Shown in pieces: positions 11,036 to 24,365 of a DNA stretch of 64,000 nucleotides. The notes beneath the pieces were generated by a model that was not told the origin of the DNA, did not search any database, and worked only from the letters and a program-made list of their open reading frames with translations. Position numbers and translations under genes: made by a program. Where the stretch lies: contig NC_056002.1 of NCBI RefSeq assembly GCF_018446385.1, forward strand, positions 31,730,636-31,794,635, read 5' to 3'. This DNA comes from Zingiber officinale (taxonomy: Eukaryota; Streptophyta; Magnoliopsida; Zingiberales; Zingiberaceae). The stretch's first letter is position 1. Each line of letters begins with the position of its first letter.

Positions 11036-12185
11036 GATGCAATAACAACCTGATTAAGTTAGTGATAAATATGCATGTAAGAAACAAGCATAAGGTTGTT
11101 AAGTTGGCTTTTTAAATTTTGTTCTATTTCTGTTTAATTAACTTAACCACCTACCCCTCCCCCTTTGGCATTCATCAAAAGCATAGAACAGCAAGGTAAA
11201 AAAAATTTGGAAATATAAGTCAGATTATCTTGGGGGAATATAACTTTAAAAATATAGACAATTTTCTCTTAACCTTTATAAAACAACTAAGTTTTGAAAA
11301 ATAACTGATTTAGAAAAATAAGTGTGGAGATTAATTTCCAAAAGATAATTTTTGCAACCATATATTTATAAAAGCTAATTTTCAAGTATAAGTTTATTAA
11401 AGCTAACTTTATAAAAGCTAAGTTTAGAAGTTCTAATTTTCAAGCATAAGTGTATAAGTTCATAATTTTCGAAATAAATTTGAACTTGAAAAATCCAATT
11501 TTTAACACTAAGTAAGATCGAACTTTTAAAATCAATTTTCAAAACTAAGTTTCAAAATTGTCATTTTCAAAATTGCCTTTGAAAAGTTTAAAAGCATAAA
11601 TCTAATTTTCAAAAGTGATTTTAACTTTCAAAACTAATTTTGAAAAATCCAAAGAAATTTTTAAAACACTTAGGTTTGACTTGATTAAAAAAATATTTTT
11701 CAAAAATTAATTTTAAAATAAGTATAAAAATGATTAACCTCCCCCTGAACCTGACATTACAAAAATATGTCTAACCAATTAGTTACTCACTGACTATTAG
11801 AGGATAACAGCTTTTACTTGGTTAGTCAAGTTAAGTCTAAGCATCAGTTAGTGTTTTACTACACTGAATGACTTAATTTGATTAATATATGTTTGGTATT
11901 TAACGCCCAGACTTATATAGATGCACTGACATAAGCATCATAAGTCTAGGCAATTCGCCTATGCATCTCACCTCTTTCTATGTTTGGCAATCACAAATAA
12001 GAGAATCCTAAGGTGTTGGTGAGATGCTCAAGTACTAGCCCTAGGGGAACATGCTTTCTAAGGGATTGTCCTAGTTTAAGGCTAAAACTATTTTTGAAAT
12101 TCTAAAAATAGGAAATTTTGAAAACATAAAAGTGTTTTACTTTAGAATTTGAAAATAACCATTTTTGAAAACAATTTTAAAGTTC

Positions 12186-13433
12186 CTAATCTATTAGACA
12201 CATCCCTAATTTTCTACGTAGATTGCTAAACTCACTTTCAGGGGGGGGTTTAATAAATATGTCAGCTAAATTAGACTTTGACTCAATGTACTTGAGTTCA
12301 ATGTCTCCTTTAGTGATATTATCCCTGATAAAGTGATGTCTAATTTCAATGTGTTTAGTTCTGGAATGATGCACTGGATTTTTTGTTAAATTAATTGAAC
12401 TAATATTGTCAATTAATATTTTTACATTTGTAAGGTTTAAGTTAAAATCTTTTAAAGTGTGCATCATCCATAATAGTTGTGCAACACATTCTCCTATGAC
12501 TATATATTCTGACTCAGTTGTAGATAGAGCAACATAGTGTTGCTTTCTACTAAACCAGCTAACAAGTGATGAACCTAGTAGTTGACATCCACCGCTTGTG
12601 CTCTTGCGGTCTAATTTACACCCAGTATAATCTGAGTCAGAATACCCTATTAATTTAAAATTATTAGTTCTAAGATACCAAATACCTACATTTGTTGTTC
12701 CTTTAAGGTATCTAAAGATTCTTTTGACTTGAGTCAAATGTGATTCTTTAGCACAGGTTTGGTATCTAACACACATACTAACTGCAAATAAGATATCGAG
12801 TCGACTTGCAGTTAAGTACAGTAGACTACCTATGACACTCCTATAGTATTTTAAGTCAACTGATTTTCTATTGACATCTTCATCTAGGATTGTGTTTACT
12901 GCCATAGGTGTTTTTATTTCTTTAGTGTTTTCCATTCTAAATTTTTTAAGTAATTCTTTTATGTATTTTTGTTGATAAATATAATTATCTTCATTTGTTT
13001 GTTTGATTTGTAATCCTAAAAAGTAAGTTAGTTTACCTACTAGACTCATTTCAAATTCTTGTTCCATTAGAGTTGTAAATTCATCTAAAAATTCTGAATT
13101 AGTTGAACAAAAAATTATATCATCTACATAGATTTGGACTATAAAAATATCCTCTTTTATTAACTTAACAAATAGGGTTGGGTCAATTTGACCTTGGTTG
13201 AACTCTTTGGATATTAGGTAAGAAGTTAGTCTTTCATACCATGCCCTAGGTGCTTGCTTAAGTCCATATAAAACTTTCTTTAATTTAAATACATAGTCAG
13301 GATGTTCTATATTTTCAAACCCAGGTGGTTGTCCTACACAAATTTCTTCTTTTATTAATCCATTTAGAAAGGCTGATTTGCCATCCATTTGATATAGTTT
13401 AAACCCTTTATGGGTTACATAGCTGAGTAACAT
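12186..13433 (-). pseudogene. Reverse transcriptase-RNase H of the SIRE-like element
   Basis: An uninterrupted 415-codon stretch carries the copia RT core (KSAFLNG near the start, LYGLKQAPRAW, YVDD active-site motif) followed by a copia RNase H (GYSDSDYTG, STTESEY, HHSRTKHIEIRHH). The connecting region to integrase (13434-13563) contains stops, so it is a domain of a broken polyprotein. This is the best-preserved part of pol in the window. Confidence 0.85.
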
Positions 13434-13563
13434 TCTAATGGACTATAATCTAGCTACTGGGGCATAAGTTTCATCATAGTCAAGTTCTTCAATTTGACTA
13501 AACCCCTTGGTGACTAGCCTAGCCTTATTTCTAGTAATTTCCCTAGTTTCACTTAGTTTATTT

Positions 13564-14743
13564 CTAAAAATCCATTTTGTTTCTATTACTTTTTTTATTT
13601 TTGGGTGGTGGTACTAAGTCCCAAACTTCATTTCTCTCAAATTGAGTTAGTTCTTCCTGCATAGCTATGACCCAGTCTGGGTCAAGTAAGGATTCAGCTA
13701 TGGTTTTAGGTTTGATTTTTGAAATTAAAGAAATTTGACTTAGGTTCCTAAAGGATGACCTAGTCTGAACCCTTAGGTTTGGATAACCAATTATCTGGTC
13801 AGTTGGATGATTTGGGTTGACTCTTATGGTTCTAAGAGGTTGATTTACTTGAGTTCTTTCTTCCTCTTCATGATTTAAGTCTTGATTGGTTCTTTCTTGA
13901 TTACTACTACTTTGAATGAACTCAATTGGCTGAAGTTGGGTTTGATCTAAGTTTGGTTTGGATTCCTCAAATTTTACATTGGTGGTTTCTTCAATTCTTA
14001 ATGTAACTTTATTATATATTCGGTATCCCCTACTGTTGAGTGAATATCCCACAAAAATTTTATTTTCTACTTTAGAGGTAAATTTTCCTAAATGTTCCCT
14101 TGTGTTTAAGATGAAAGCTGGGCACCCAAATACTTTAAAATATTTTATATTGGGTTGTTTATTATAATAAACTTCGAAAAAGGTTTTATTATGTACTTTA
14201 TTTAGGGTTGTTCTATTTTGCACGTAGCAAGTTGTACTAACAGCTTCTGCCCAAAAATGTTTGGGAAGATTATATTCATTTAACATAGTTCTAGAGGCTT
14301 CAAGTAGAGTTCTATTTTTTCTTTCTACAATCCCATTTTGTTGAGAAGTTTTAGCGCACTGAATTCGTGATGATAGTCATTTTCAAGACAATTTATTAAA
14401 GTTATGATTTTTAAATTCTCCCCCATTATCACTTCTAATTCTTTTAATTTTAAGATCTTTTTCATTTTTAACTTGTTTACAAAAGTTTGTAAAAATTTCA
14501 AAGGTTTCATCCTTATTTTTTAGGAATTTTACCCAAGTAAACCTGGAATAGTCATCTATTATTACTAGACAATATAAACTATCATTTATTGATTTGACCC
14601 CATGGGAGTCAAACAGGTCTAGATGTAAAAGTTCTAGTATTGAATTAGTTTGAGATTGATTAATTGGTTTGTGGGTAGATTTTGTTTGTTTGCCTTGTTG
14701 ACAAGCATTACATATGGTTGAGTCTAAGTTATGTAATTTTGGT
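13564..14743 (-). pseudogene. Integrase region of the SIRE-like element
   Basis: The 13564-14286 part encodes the integrase C-terminal region (KHFWAEAV, FGCPAFI, FVGYSLNSRGYRIYN). Upstream, 14287-14743 still resembles the catalytic core (HHEFSA and WLWHRRMSH-like context) but is broken by a stop and frame changes. Integrase would insert the DNA copy into the genome; this copy cannot make it intact. Confidence 0.75.
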
Positions 14744-16278
14744 AAGCCTCTAACTAATCCATTTAATTTGCTTATATTTCAAAAATTGGTGCGTGACATT
14801 CTTCTATGCCATAACCACGTTTCTTCTTTTTTGTGTTAAATAACACTTAATTGAAGAAGTTGTTAGGTTAATTGCATAGATGTTGTCTTTTCTAAACCCT
14901 TTTAGACTTATTTTAGGGTTATCTAAGTGCTTGATTAGACATTCTGAAGATAAGAACCTAACCTTATACCTAGTGTCACACAATTGACTGATATTTAGGA
15001 CATTATACTTGAAATTTTCAACAAGTAAGATATTTGTAATAATGAAGTCAGATTTTAGCTCAATGTTACCTATATCAATTACCTTGAGTTTACCATTGTT
15101 TCCAAAGGCAACTGTCCCTAAGTTTTTGTACGTAAGTTGGGTGAATTTGGTATGATCTCCAGTCATATGTTTGAAGCAACCACTGTCCAAAATCCACTTG
15201 GTTTCCTACAACAAGTAGGAACTAGAATTAGTCTAAGTTCAGGCTGATAAAATTTAAGCTTCTAACTAATCCATTTAATTTGCTTATATTTCAAAAATTG
15301 GTGTGTGACATTCTTCTATGCCATAACCACGTTTTTTCTTTTTATGTTAAATAACACTTAATTAAAGAAGTGGTTAGATTAATTGCATAGATGTTGTCTT
15401 TTCTAAACCCTTTTAGACTTATTTTAGGGTTATCTAAGTGCTTGATTAGACATTCTGAAAATAAGAACCTAACCTTATACCTAGTGTCACACAATTGACT
15501 GATATTTAGGAGATTATACTTGAAATTTTTAACAAGTAAGATATTTGTAATAATGAAGTCAGATTTTAGCTCAATGTTACTTATATCAATTACCTTGAGT
15601 TTACCATTGTTTCCAAAGGCAACTGTCCCTAAGTTTTTGTACGTAAGTTGGGTGAATTTGGTATGATCTCCAGTCATATGTTTGAAGCAACCACTGTCCA
15701 AAATCCACTTGGTTTCCTACAACAAGTAGGAACTAGAATTAGTCTAAGTTCAGGCTGATAAAATTTAAGCCTCTAACTAATCCATTTAATTTGCTTATAT
15801 TTCGAAAATTGGTGTGTGACATTCTTCTATGCCATAACCACGTTTCTTCTTTTTGTGTTAAAGAACACTTAATTGAAGAAGTGGTTAGGTTAATTGCATA
15901 GATGTTGTCTTTTCTAAACCCTTTTAGACTTATTTTAGGGTTATCTAGGTGCTTGATTAGACATTCTGAATATAAGAACCTAACCTTATACCTAGTGTTA
16001 CACAATTGACTGATACTTAGGAGATTATACTTGAAATTTTCAACAAGTAAGACATTTGTAATAATGAAGTCAGATTTTAGCTCAATGTTACCTATACCAA
16101 TTACTTTGAGTTTACCATTATTTCCAAAGGCAACTGTCCCTAAGCTTTTGTAAGTAAGTTGGGTGAATTTGGTGTGATCTCTAGTCATATGTTTGGAGCA
16201 ACCACTGTCCAAAATCTACTTGATTTCCTATAACAGATAGGAACTAGAATTAGTCTAAGTTCAAACTGATAAAATTTT
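14744..16278 (-). repeat. Triplicated protease-preintegrase segment (about 512 bp units)
   Basis: Three near-identical units start at about 14744, 15256 and 15767. Each encodes, on the minus strand, the aspartic protease motif DSGC(F/S)KHMT, the FGNNGKLKVI and NILLV-NFKYN-L(N/S)ISQLC blocks, and a GAG-preintegrase stretch. The unit nearest gag (15739-16212) also keeps the HRRMSHTNF motif in frame. The other two are closed by stops after the preintegrase part. Confidence 0.85.
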
Positions 16279-16324
16279 AAGGTTACTTTTAACGTAAACC
16301 TTAAGTTAATGTATTTTGAGTTAA

Positions 16325-17115
16325 TAAATTTTTAAGTTAGTTTCAAAATTAATTTTAAGTTAAGATTTTTTAAAAAATAATAATATTATTTTTAGTTTTT
16401 AAAATAGTTTTAAAAGTTTTTAAAAGAAATAATTTTTTAAAGTTTTAAAAATGATTTTTAAAATAATTTTTAAAGCTTTTAAAAGAATTTTTAAAGTTTT
16501 TAAAATGATTTTTAAAATAATTTTTAAATTTTTAATAGAATTTTTAAAATAAATTTTAAAGTAAAATAATTTTTAAAGTTTTTAAAATAATTTTTAAAGT
16601 TTTTTTTAAATGATTTTTAAAATAATTTTTTAAGTTTTTAAAATGATTTTTAAAAATAATTTTTAAAGTTTTTTAAAAGAATTTTTAAAGTTTTTAAAAT
16701 GATTTTAAAAATAATTTTTAAAGTTTTAAAATTAATTTTTAAAGTTTTTAAAATAATTTTTAAAATAATTTATAAAGTTTTTAAAATAATTTTTAAAGTT
16801 TTTAAAAGAATTTTTAAAATGATTTTTAAAATAATTTTTAAATTTTTTAAAATAATTTTTAAATTTTTTAAAATAATTTTTAAAATAATTTTTAAAGTTT
16901 AAAAGAATTTTTAAAGTTTTTAAAATGATTTTTAAAATAATTTTTAAAGTTTTTAAAAGAATTTTTAAAAGAATTTTTAAAGTTTTTTAAAGAATTTTTA
17001 AAATAATTTTTAAAGTTTTAACAGAATTTTTAAAATATTTTTTAAAAATAATTTTTAAAGTTTTTAAAATATTTTTTAAAATAATTTTTAAAGTTTTTAA
17101 AATTATTTTTAAAAG
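16325..17115. repeat. AT-rich minisatellite inside the SIRE-like element
   Basis: About 800 bp of imperfect repeats of AATTTTTAAAGTTTTTAAAA-type units, roughly 20 bp, sit between gag and protease of the reverse-strand element. Sequence beyond it to about 17220 is also TAAATT-rich. Both strands have long ORFs here only because stops are rare in this composition. Confidence 0.85.
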
Positions 17116-17894
17116 TTAATTTTGATTTAATTTAAATTTAAATTTAAATTTAATTTAATTTAATTTATTTTTAATTTAATTTAAATTTAATATAAATTAA
17201 TTTTATTCTAATTTAATTTTAATTAAGTCCTTAGTCATCTCACCTAATCTATATTTTCAATTAGGGAATTTTTATAATTTTGTGAGATGAATTAGGTTCA
17301 GTTTTAGGGTTTGGTTTAACTCTATGTTAGATTCAGGTTTAGCTTTGGGTCCAACAATTAGACATTCTCTGGATAAACTTTTAGGCTATGGTGAGTCACT
17401 TGGACATCATTAGAGTAACCATGCCTTCGAGGTTTTTCAAATAGTCCTATCCATTGAACTTAGTACAAAACCTTGGTCTAACTGGTTTGGATCCATAAAG
17501 GGTAGCTTCGATCAGTTCTACTTAGTCAAATGCACCAAGTCGAAGCCATATCTTCCTAGACATGCATAGACTAAGTTTCCCTAACGTACTATCATCCAAA
17601 ATTTCACCAGTACCATAGGTCAAGTTAAACTTGGTCCCTTTCTAATTAGTCCTAATTACCCTGCCGGGTAGGTTGGTTTGGGTTACCTTGTCGGGTAGGT
17701 TAGTTTTGAAGGTGTCAGCTATTCTGGAGCCTCCCCCTGAATTATTGGCCTTTACTTAATTTTTGGTTCTTGGTTTATGTCTGCTCTTTTTGTAGTTATA
17801 ATTTACTTGATGATATTCTAAATCTTGGTGTGGCTTAAAATATTTATATTTTGAGTTTGTTGATCTAGGTTTATATTTTAATTTTTGATTTGAT

Positions 17895-19439
17895 TTATTT
17901 GGTTTTATATAATGTATTTTTTTTGGGTATGTAGTATTGGTTAAGTCCTACTTGCGTGGTTAAGCACGTTTTCGGAACCCAAGCTTTACTTGATTGTTTG
18001 TGTTGGATTATTAACGATTTAAATATTTTATTCGAACTTGACTTGTAGCCAAGTCCGGTTTTGTTGTAAATTGCTTTTTGATTATTTAATATTAGATCTA
18101 AATTCTTATATCTAGTTGTAAATTTTTCTAACATTTCTTTTAATTTGTTAATTTATATTTTTAGTGATAAATTCTCCTCCTCAAGTGTTAGATCTTAAGT
18201 TGGATTTGATTTTGTGCTTTGTTCCTTGAGGTTTTGATTTTCCTCAAGGAGTGTTTTATTTTCAATTTCTAATTTAACTAATTTATTATTCAGGCATGCA
18301 ATAATTTTAAAGAATTTTTTATTTAAAATAAAATTTACCTCGTCAGGGCCTTCGGAAACGAGTACGGACTCGTGGCTCGATTTGGGTTCAGACCCGTCTT
18401 CCGATTCTTCGTCCGATTCTTCTTCAAGGGCCATCAGTGCGAGGTGGCTCTGGTGCTTCTGGTCTTCGACCTCCGATTCGTCCGAGGAGGAGTCGTCCCA
18501 AGTCGCTTTGAGAGCCTTCTTCTTGGATGCCTTTGTCTTGTCGCTTTTCAGTTTCGGACACTCGTTTTTGTAGTGACCCTTTTTGTTGCATCCGAAGAAG
18601 GTCACGTTCCTTGGTTCATTTGGAGAGTTGATCTTCTGCAGGTCCTTCTTGCTGAAGCTGTTCTTTCTCCTAGTGAAAATCTTCCTTACCAGGTTCACTA
18701 GGTACTCTTCATCTTCAGTCTCTTGATCAGACTCTTCTTCAGGTTTAGACTTGTTTCTAGATCTCTCCTTGGAGGAACCTGCAACTAAAGCTACACCTTT
18801 CTCGGTCCCAGCGTTAGTTTGTTCATGCAATTCTAATTCACAAAAAATCTCGTCTAATTTTAGTTTGGATACATTTTTAGAAATTTTGTAAGCATCCACG
18901 ATAGATGCCCACAAATTATTGCATGGAAAAGCGTTCAAGGCATACCTTATTAAGTCTCGGTTCTTCATTTGATGTCCTATTGCATGGAGTCCGTTGAGGA
19001 TGTCCTTGATCCTTGCGTGGAGTTGACTTGTCGTTTCTCCTTCCTGCATTTTAATGTTAAATAATCTATTTAAAAGTAAGTCACGTTTCATTACCTTGGC
19101 GTCGCTCGTTCCTTCGTGTAGCTCGATCAACTTGTCCTAAAGTTCTTTCGCATTCTGATGAGGTCCTACCTGGTTCAGCTCTTCCTTCATCAGCCTGCAT
19201 TGCAGCGTGTTGAGGGCCTTGAAATCCGCTGAAGCTTTCTCCTTCATATCTGGAGTCCACTGTTCCGACTCTAGTGGAATTCCAGAGTTGTCAACCGATG
19301 CCTTGTAGCCTCTGGTGATGTTGAACCATTGGTCGAAGTCCGTCTTCAAATACACTTCCATCCGCTTCTTCCAGTACGGAAAATCATCCCCATTGAACAG
19401 GGGAGGTCATATTGTGTCGAAGCCTTCGATTTGAGACAT
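17895..19439 (-). pseudogene. Gag of the SIRE-like element
   Basis: The nucleocapsid/capsid gene. The likely ATG is at 19439 (MSQIEGFDT). A stop follows about 10 codons later and another at 19137, after which the frame is open to 18195. The protein has an N-terminal capsid-like region (WKKRMEVYLKTDFD), a central UBN2-like helical part, one CCHC zinc knuckle with a changed first cysteine (F-G-C...GHYKNECP) and an acidic C-terminal region ending in a coiled coil. A short 3' part (17895-18134) holds the WVPKTCLT linker. The two stops make it a pseudogene. Confidence 0.8.
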
Positions 19440-19696
19440 CCTAATCACACGGAAAAAATAGACAAAAGAACGTCCCAAGACTAGGTCTTGGATTAGTAGT
19501 GCGGGATAAGAAGAAGTAAACTGAAAAACTGATTTGGTGTTGCACCAAATCAGATTAATGGCAACGAAAAGAATTCCCAAAAAGGAAATAATACCAGTTT
19601 GGAATTAAGACGAAAAACTGAAAACCGATAAAGAAAAGGAGAGAAAATTACACCCCCTATCTGATTGGTGGTTGAACCAAATCAGAGCGGTACCTA

Positions 19697-19707
19697 CTCT
19701 AATACCA
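19697..19707 (-). other. Primer-binding site of the SIRE-like element
   Basis: On the minus strand it reads TGGTATTAGAG, two bases after the 5' LTR. It matches the Met-tRNA type site TGGTATCAGAG with one mismatch. The gag-only element at 28599 has the unmutated form. Confidence 0.7.
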
Positions 19708-19709
19708 CT

Positions 19710-20755
19710 TGTTGGATCGTGAGTGTTCGATAGAGGGGGGGGGTGAATATCGATTAAAATTTTTGAAAGAGTAAGAACAGCGGAAAAGTAAACAAGCTAA
19801 AGAGAACACAAGGATTTACTTGGTTCGGAGCCTTTGGCGATTCCTACTCCAAGGCCCGCACACAAGGATACTTTCGATGGGCAATTCACTAGCAATTCGA
19901 AAAATGTTTACAACTTAAAGTACACGAATGATAAATAAAAAATACTGACAAGAAAAAGAAGAATGAAAAAGCAAAGCATTGTCAGCAGCGTCGCAGGAAC
20001 ACCAGAGATTGAATTGTGAGTTGTTGTTGGAGCTTCAGCCTTGACCCTCCTTATATAGGAGGTTCGGAGAGCCTGAAACCTTCAGGGCCCCCTGATTATG
20101 ACGTAGCTGAGCCGACCAGGGAGCTCCATGCGACGAAATGACGTTGAGGATAATTTTTCACCTCCGGGCGCCCAGATCCATCCCGGGCGCTCGGACCCCA
20201 ATTTTCCAGCAGCTTCCTTCCTGCAAGAAAACGTTAGTCCGGAGGCAAATATATATCCTGCAAAATAAGGTGTTAGCACAGTTTAAGTTAAACAATTAGA
20301 GTATTAGTTAGATTCAATCTTTCCGAGACTGGAATCTAGTCAAGATCTCGACTTAGAGTTCCGAAATGGTTCTAATTCGGATCGGTGCCTAAGTTCCCTT
20401 CCCGGGAACGCGTCCTCATAGCCACTCCTCTCCAGTGACTTACCTTACTTACCTGCCAGACGTCCGGTCAGCCCTTCAACCCATTTGGGCTTCGTGCCAG
20501 CTATTCGGTCAGCCCGTCGACCTAGCTGGACTTCGTGCCAAACGTCTGGTCAACCCGTCGACCCGTTTGGACTTCGTGCCAGCTATTCGGTTGGCCCGTC
20601 GACCTAGCTGGGCTTCGTGCCAAACATCAGATCAGCCCATCGACCAGTCTGGATTTCTCTTGCACACTCGATCAGAGTGTTAGATAACAATGAAACTAAC
20701 TTAACCTATTTTGTCATTCATCAAAACTTGAGTTAGACCTTTAATGCTAACCGCA
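19710..20755 (-). repeat. 5' LTR of the reverse-strand SIRE-like element
   Basis: Matches 9968-11015 closely. The hairpin array is at 20456-20652 with arm pairs CCAGCTA/TAGCTGG (twice) and CCAAACG/CGTTTGG. The TCAAC target duplication follows at 20756-20760. Confidence 0.9.
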
Positions 20756-20760
20756 TCAAC

Positions 20761-22989
20761 ATCCTGTGTTGCCGATTTTGGCACCGATGCCTTGTGCTGC
20801 TAATTTCTACGTTGACATCCTTTTTTGCCTCAGATTCTTCGTATAACTACAGGTGATCCTAACATCAATTTTTATGAATCATACATATGTGTTCTTACAG
20901 TTTGTTTTTTCTAAGCATTATTTGTTTTGTCATCATGTCTGATCGTACAAATGCTTCATGGAAATCTGATTCGTATATGTTAGAGTAGTTTCAATAGTCC
21001 CTTGCTTCACATGCCTCTACCATGTCAGCTTCCTTTCATATAGGTTTGTCATTGTCTGATATTTCAGGTATATCTTTTTTCTTGTGGATTTTGGACTCTG
21101 GTACCTCTTATAATATGTCATCTAATTTATCATTTTTTTTTCTTTTTTCCCAGTCATCTATATCTATTGTAACTGCTGATGGTACTCCTATGTCATTAGT
21201 AGGTGTTGGTTCAATTGTTACATCTTGTTTATCTCTTACTAATATTTATTATATTCCGAGTCTTACTTTAAATCTTGTTTCTATTAGTCAATTATGTGAG
21301 TCTGGATACCTAATTTTTTTTATCCAATTGTTATGTTCAGGACTCACAATCTAAGAGGTTGATTGGGATAGGTCATAGGCAAGGAGGACTTTATGTTTTA
21401 GATCAACTCAAAATACCAGAAGTTATAGCTTTGAGTGTGGATTTATCATCTTTTCATCTAAGTCATTCATCTTCTGATTTTTATTTGTGGCACTCTCGTT
21501 TAGGTCATGTTTCAGTAGCTCGTTTGCAGCTTTTAGCTTCTAAGGAGTATTAGGACCTTTAAAAAGTTCTAATATTTCTTATTATAGTGGTTGTAAGCTA
21601 GTCAAATTTTCTACCTTACCATTTTTTAAAAGTCTTTCTTTTTCTTCTGCTCTATTTGATCATATACATTCTGATATGTGGGGACCCTCTCCTATTCCTA
21701 TAAAAGGGGGGGGGGGGGTCAAGATATTATGTTTCATTTATTGATGATCACACTCGTTACTCTTGGGTTTATCTCATAAAAGATAGGTTTGATTATCTTA
21801 CAATTTTTAACAACTTTAGAGCTCTTGTTAAAACTCAACATTCTAGTGTCATAAAGTGTTTTCATTATGATTTGGGAGGTGAATATACTTCGAATCATTT
21901 TTCACATTTACTTGCTTCTGATGATACTATTCATCAAACCTCGTATACAAATACTCCTGAATAGAATAGTGTGGCTAAATGAAAACATAGACATCTTGTT
22001 GAAATAACTTGTTTATTTTTATTGTCTACCAGTGTTCCTAGTGCATTTTGGGGGGAAACAATCTTTACCGTTGCTCGTGTGATTAATAGAATTTTAACCT
22101 CAAATAATTCGGGCTTGTCATCTTTTGAAAAATTATATGGGCATGCTTCTGTCTATTACTCTTTGCATGTTTTTTGTTGTACTTGCTTCGTCCTTCGTCC
22201 ACATGTAGAGCGTAATAAGTCAGCCTCTTGGTCTACTCTTTGTGTCTTTCTGGATTATGATGTTAGTCAAAAAAGATATCATTACTTTGATCTCGTTAAT
22301 CAAAAATTATATGTCTTTCATCATGTTGTGTTTCTTGAGCATATTCCATTTTTTTCTATTTCGACTAGTTTGTATAATATGACAAAATTATCTATTTTGA
22401 ATTGATCCTTTCAATACCGACACTGAGGAAGCTTCACCCACAGCTCCTACCGGTAGCTTAACTGAATCTAGTACTTTGGTTTCCAAGATATCCGTTCCAC
22501 ATGCTCCTCTTTTTGCTACTACCCAATCATCTCCTGAGGTTATGGATGATCCTTCTCTCCACCGTCATCAATCCACTCGTGTTCGTAAGTAAACTAAACC
22601 ACCAGATTTTGTTTACGCTTGTTATTCTTATTCTTTTACTTCATTTGTTGCCTTTGTTCATTGTCTTTCTAAGCCTGTATCTTATAGAGAAGCTATTTGT
22701 AACCCACTTTGGCAGAGTGCTATGGCTGAGGAACTAACTACTTTGCATTAGACTCGTACATGAGATTTGGTACTGTTGCCACCAGAAAAACATACTATTG
22801 GTTCTCGTTGGGTAGATAACATCAAAACTAAATCTGATGGATCTATCGAATGATACAAAACTCATCTTGTTGCTAAATGCTATTCTCAGGAGTATGACAT
22901 GAATTATGAGGAAACATTTACTCTCGCTGTAAAAATGACCACTGTTTGTACTCTGATTGTTGTTGCTTCTGTTTGTCGATGGAGAATAT
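20761..22989 (+). pseudogene. Outer copia element: protease, integrase and start of RT
   Basis: Plus-strand pol fragments separated by stops. 21022-21354 has the protease motif (LDSGTSYNM), 21359-21553 the preintegrase LWHSRLGHVS, 21560-22020 a decayed integrase core, 22022-22405 the integrase C-terminal region and 22500-22989 the start of RT (NYEETFTL). It stops at 22989 because the solo LTR is inserted there. A G13-like homopolymer lies near 21706-21718. Confidence 0.8.
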
Positions 22990-23779
22990 TGTTGGCGCTA
23001 CTCGGAATTCCTTTCTGTTTCTCCTGTACAAAAATTTGTACAAGCACAGAACTTTTCCTAGCAACTCATGTGCTTTTCAAAAGTTAAACTTGGATTGCAA
23101 ATGAAACTTAACATTATTAATTCAAGTTCAACCCATGTATTCATCAGAAGTTAAACCATATTACAGAAGTTGATTAAATATCTATTTCAAGGATTGACTT
23201 CCAGGTCGTTGGCGAGGCGCTCGGACTTCTTGGGTATGAGATCATCCACCACTTCCTAGTCAAAGCCTTTCAAAGAAATTGAATATTTAAACTCCTTACA
23301 GTAAACCCTAGGTTAAACTACAGAGACCTCAATCAAAGCACAAGATCTCTAGTCTCTTGTGTTGGTACTTCAGGATCCATACAAAGGAAAAATAAACTAG
23401 TACACAGCGCAAACAATTAATTAGTTATACCTTTCTTTGTATCTTAAAGACCTCTTGAGTTTCTGCTGTATTCCTCTCTTCCTCTTGGATGTCGTGTGGG
23501 CGACGATCTACCAAGACGCAAAAACCACCCAAGTCCTTCTTTCTTCCAAGACTTTCGGCTACCATGGGATCAAAGCTAGGAACACCACCTCTTGTTCTTC
23601 TTTATTCCTTGCAACCCGCCGGCCACAAGATGGTTGAAGCCTCTTGATGTCGCCGACCTTAGGTGAGAAAGCAAGGGGAGAATAAGAATATGAGGGGGTC
23701 GGCCACAAGGAGAATAGAAGAGGAATAGAAATTGTGTAGATGATTATTTCCTCTAAGGCACCATCTATCCTCTTTTATA

Positions 23780-24180
23780 ATCCTTGGTAATGGCTAAAAA
23801 GGAAAGATTTTAACAACAATTAAAATCTCTCTTTTAAATTTCCTATTATGGATAGCTACAAAAGGAAAGTTTTAAAATTAAAAATCTCTCTTTTAAACAT
23901 TGTAGATGGCTACAAAAAGGAAAGATTTTTAAAATTAAAATCTCTCTTTTAAATCATAGTTATAAAAAAGAACAGTTTTAACAAAAATAAAATATCTCTT
24001 TTAAACTACTGTAGATGGCTACAAAAAGAAAGATTTTTTAAATTTAAAACTCTCTTTTAAAATCATGTGGATGACTTCAAAAAAGGAAAGTTTTTAAAAT
24101 TTAAAATCTCTCTTTTAAAACATTGTAGATGACTACAAAAAAAAAGATTTAAAATATTAAAAACCCACTTTTAAACCCAT
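23780..24180. repeat. Tandem TA-rich modules inside the solo LTR
   Basis: About seven imperfect units of roughly 50-60 bp, each with GATGGCTACAAAAAGGAAAG-like sequence followed by AAAATCTCTCTTTTAAA. The same modules recur in reverse complement in the LTR at about 61800-62270, which supports the shared family. Confidence 0.7.
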
Positions 24181-24365
24181 CTTGGCTAGCACCAAGCAAG
24201 GGGTGGCTGGCCCCTTGCTTGGGCATCCAAGTAAGGGGTGGTCAGGATGTGGCCGACCATAAGGATGACTTGGGTGGATGCGAGGCTTGATACATAGAGG
24301 CTACAACAGGGACCTAGAGGAGGAATTGGTTTTGTCCTCCTAATGAGCTTGAGCTTCCTGTGTTC

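Larger units (their letters stand above)
9968..20755 (-). mobile_element. SIRE-like Ty1-copia retrotransposon, reverse orientation
   Basis: About 10.8 kb, flanked by TCAAC at 9963-9967 and 20756-20760. It has two LTRs of about 1.05 kb, a Met-tRNA-type primer site (19697-19707), gag, a triplicated protease segment, integrase, RT-RNase H and a polypurine tract (11023-11035). Gag has internal stops and pol is split over several frames, so this copy is not autonomous. It interrupts the 5' untranslated part of the outer element. No envelope-like ORF was seen between RNase H and the 3' LTR. Confidence 0.9.

Noticed and set aside
16699-16902. ORF of Ile/Phe/Lys repeats in the AT minisatellite
   Set aside because: A low-complexity translation of the TTTTTAAAA repeat, with no start context and no membrane-protein context.
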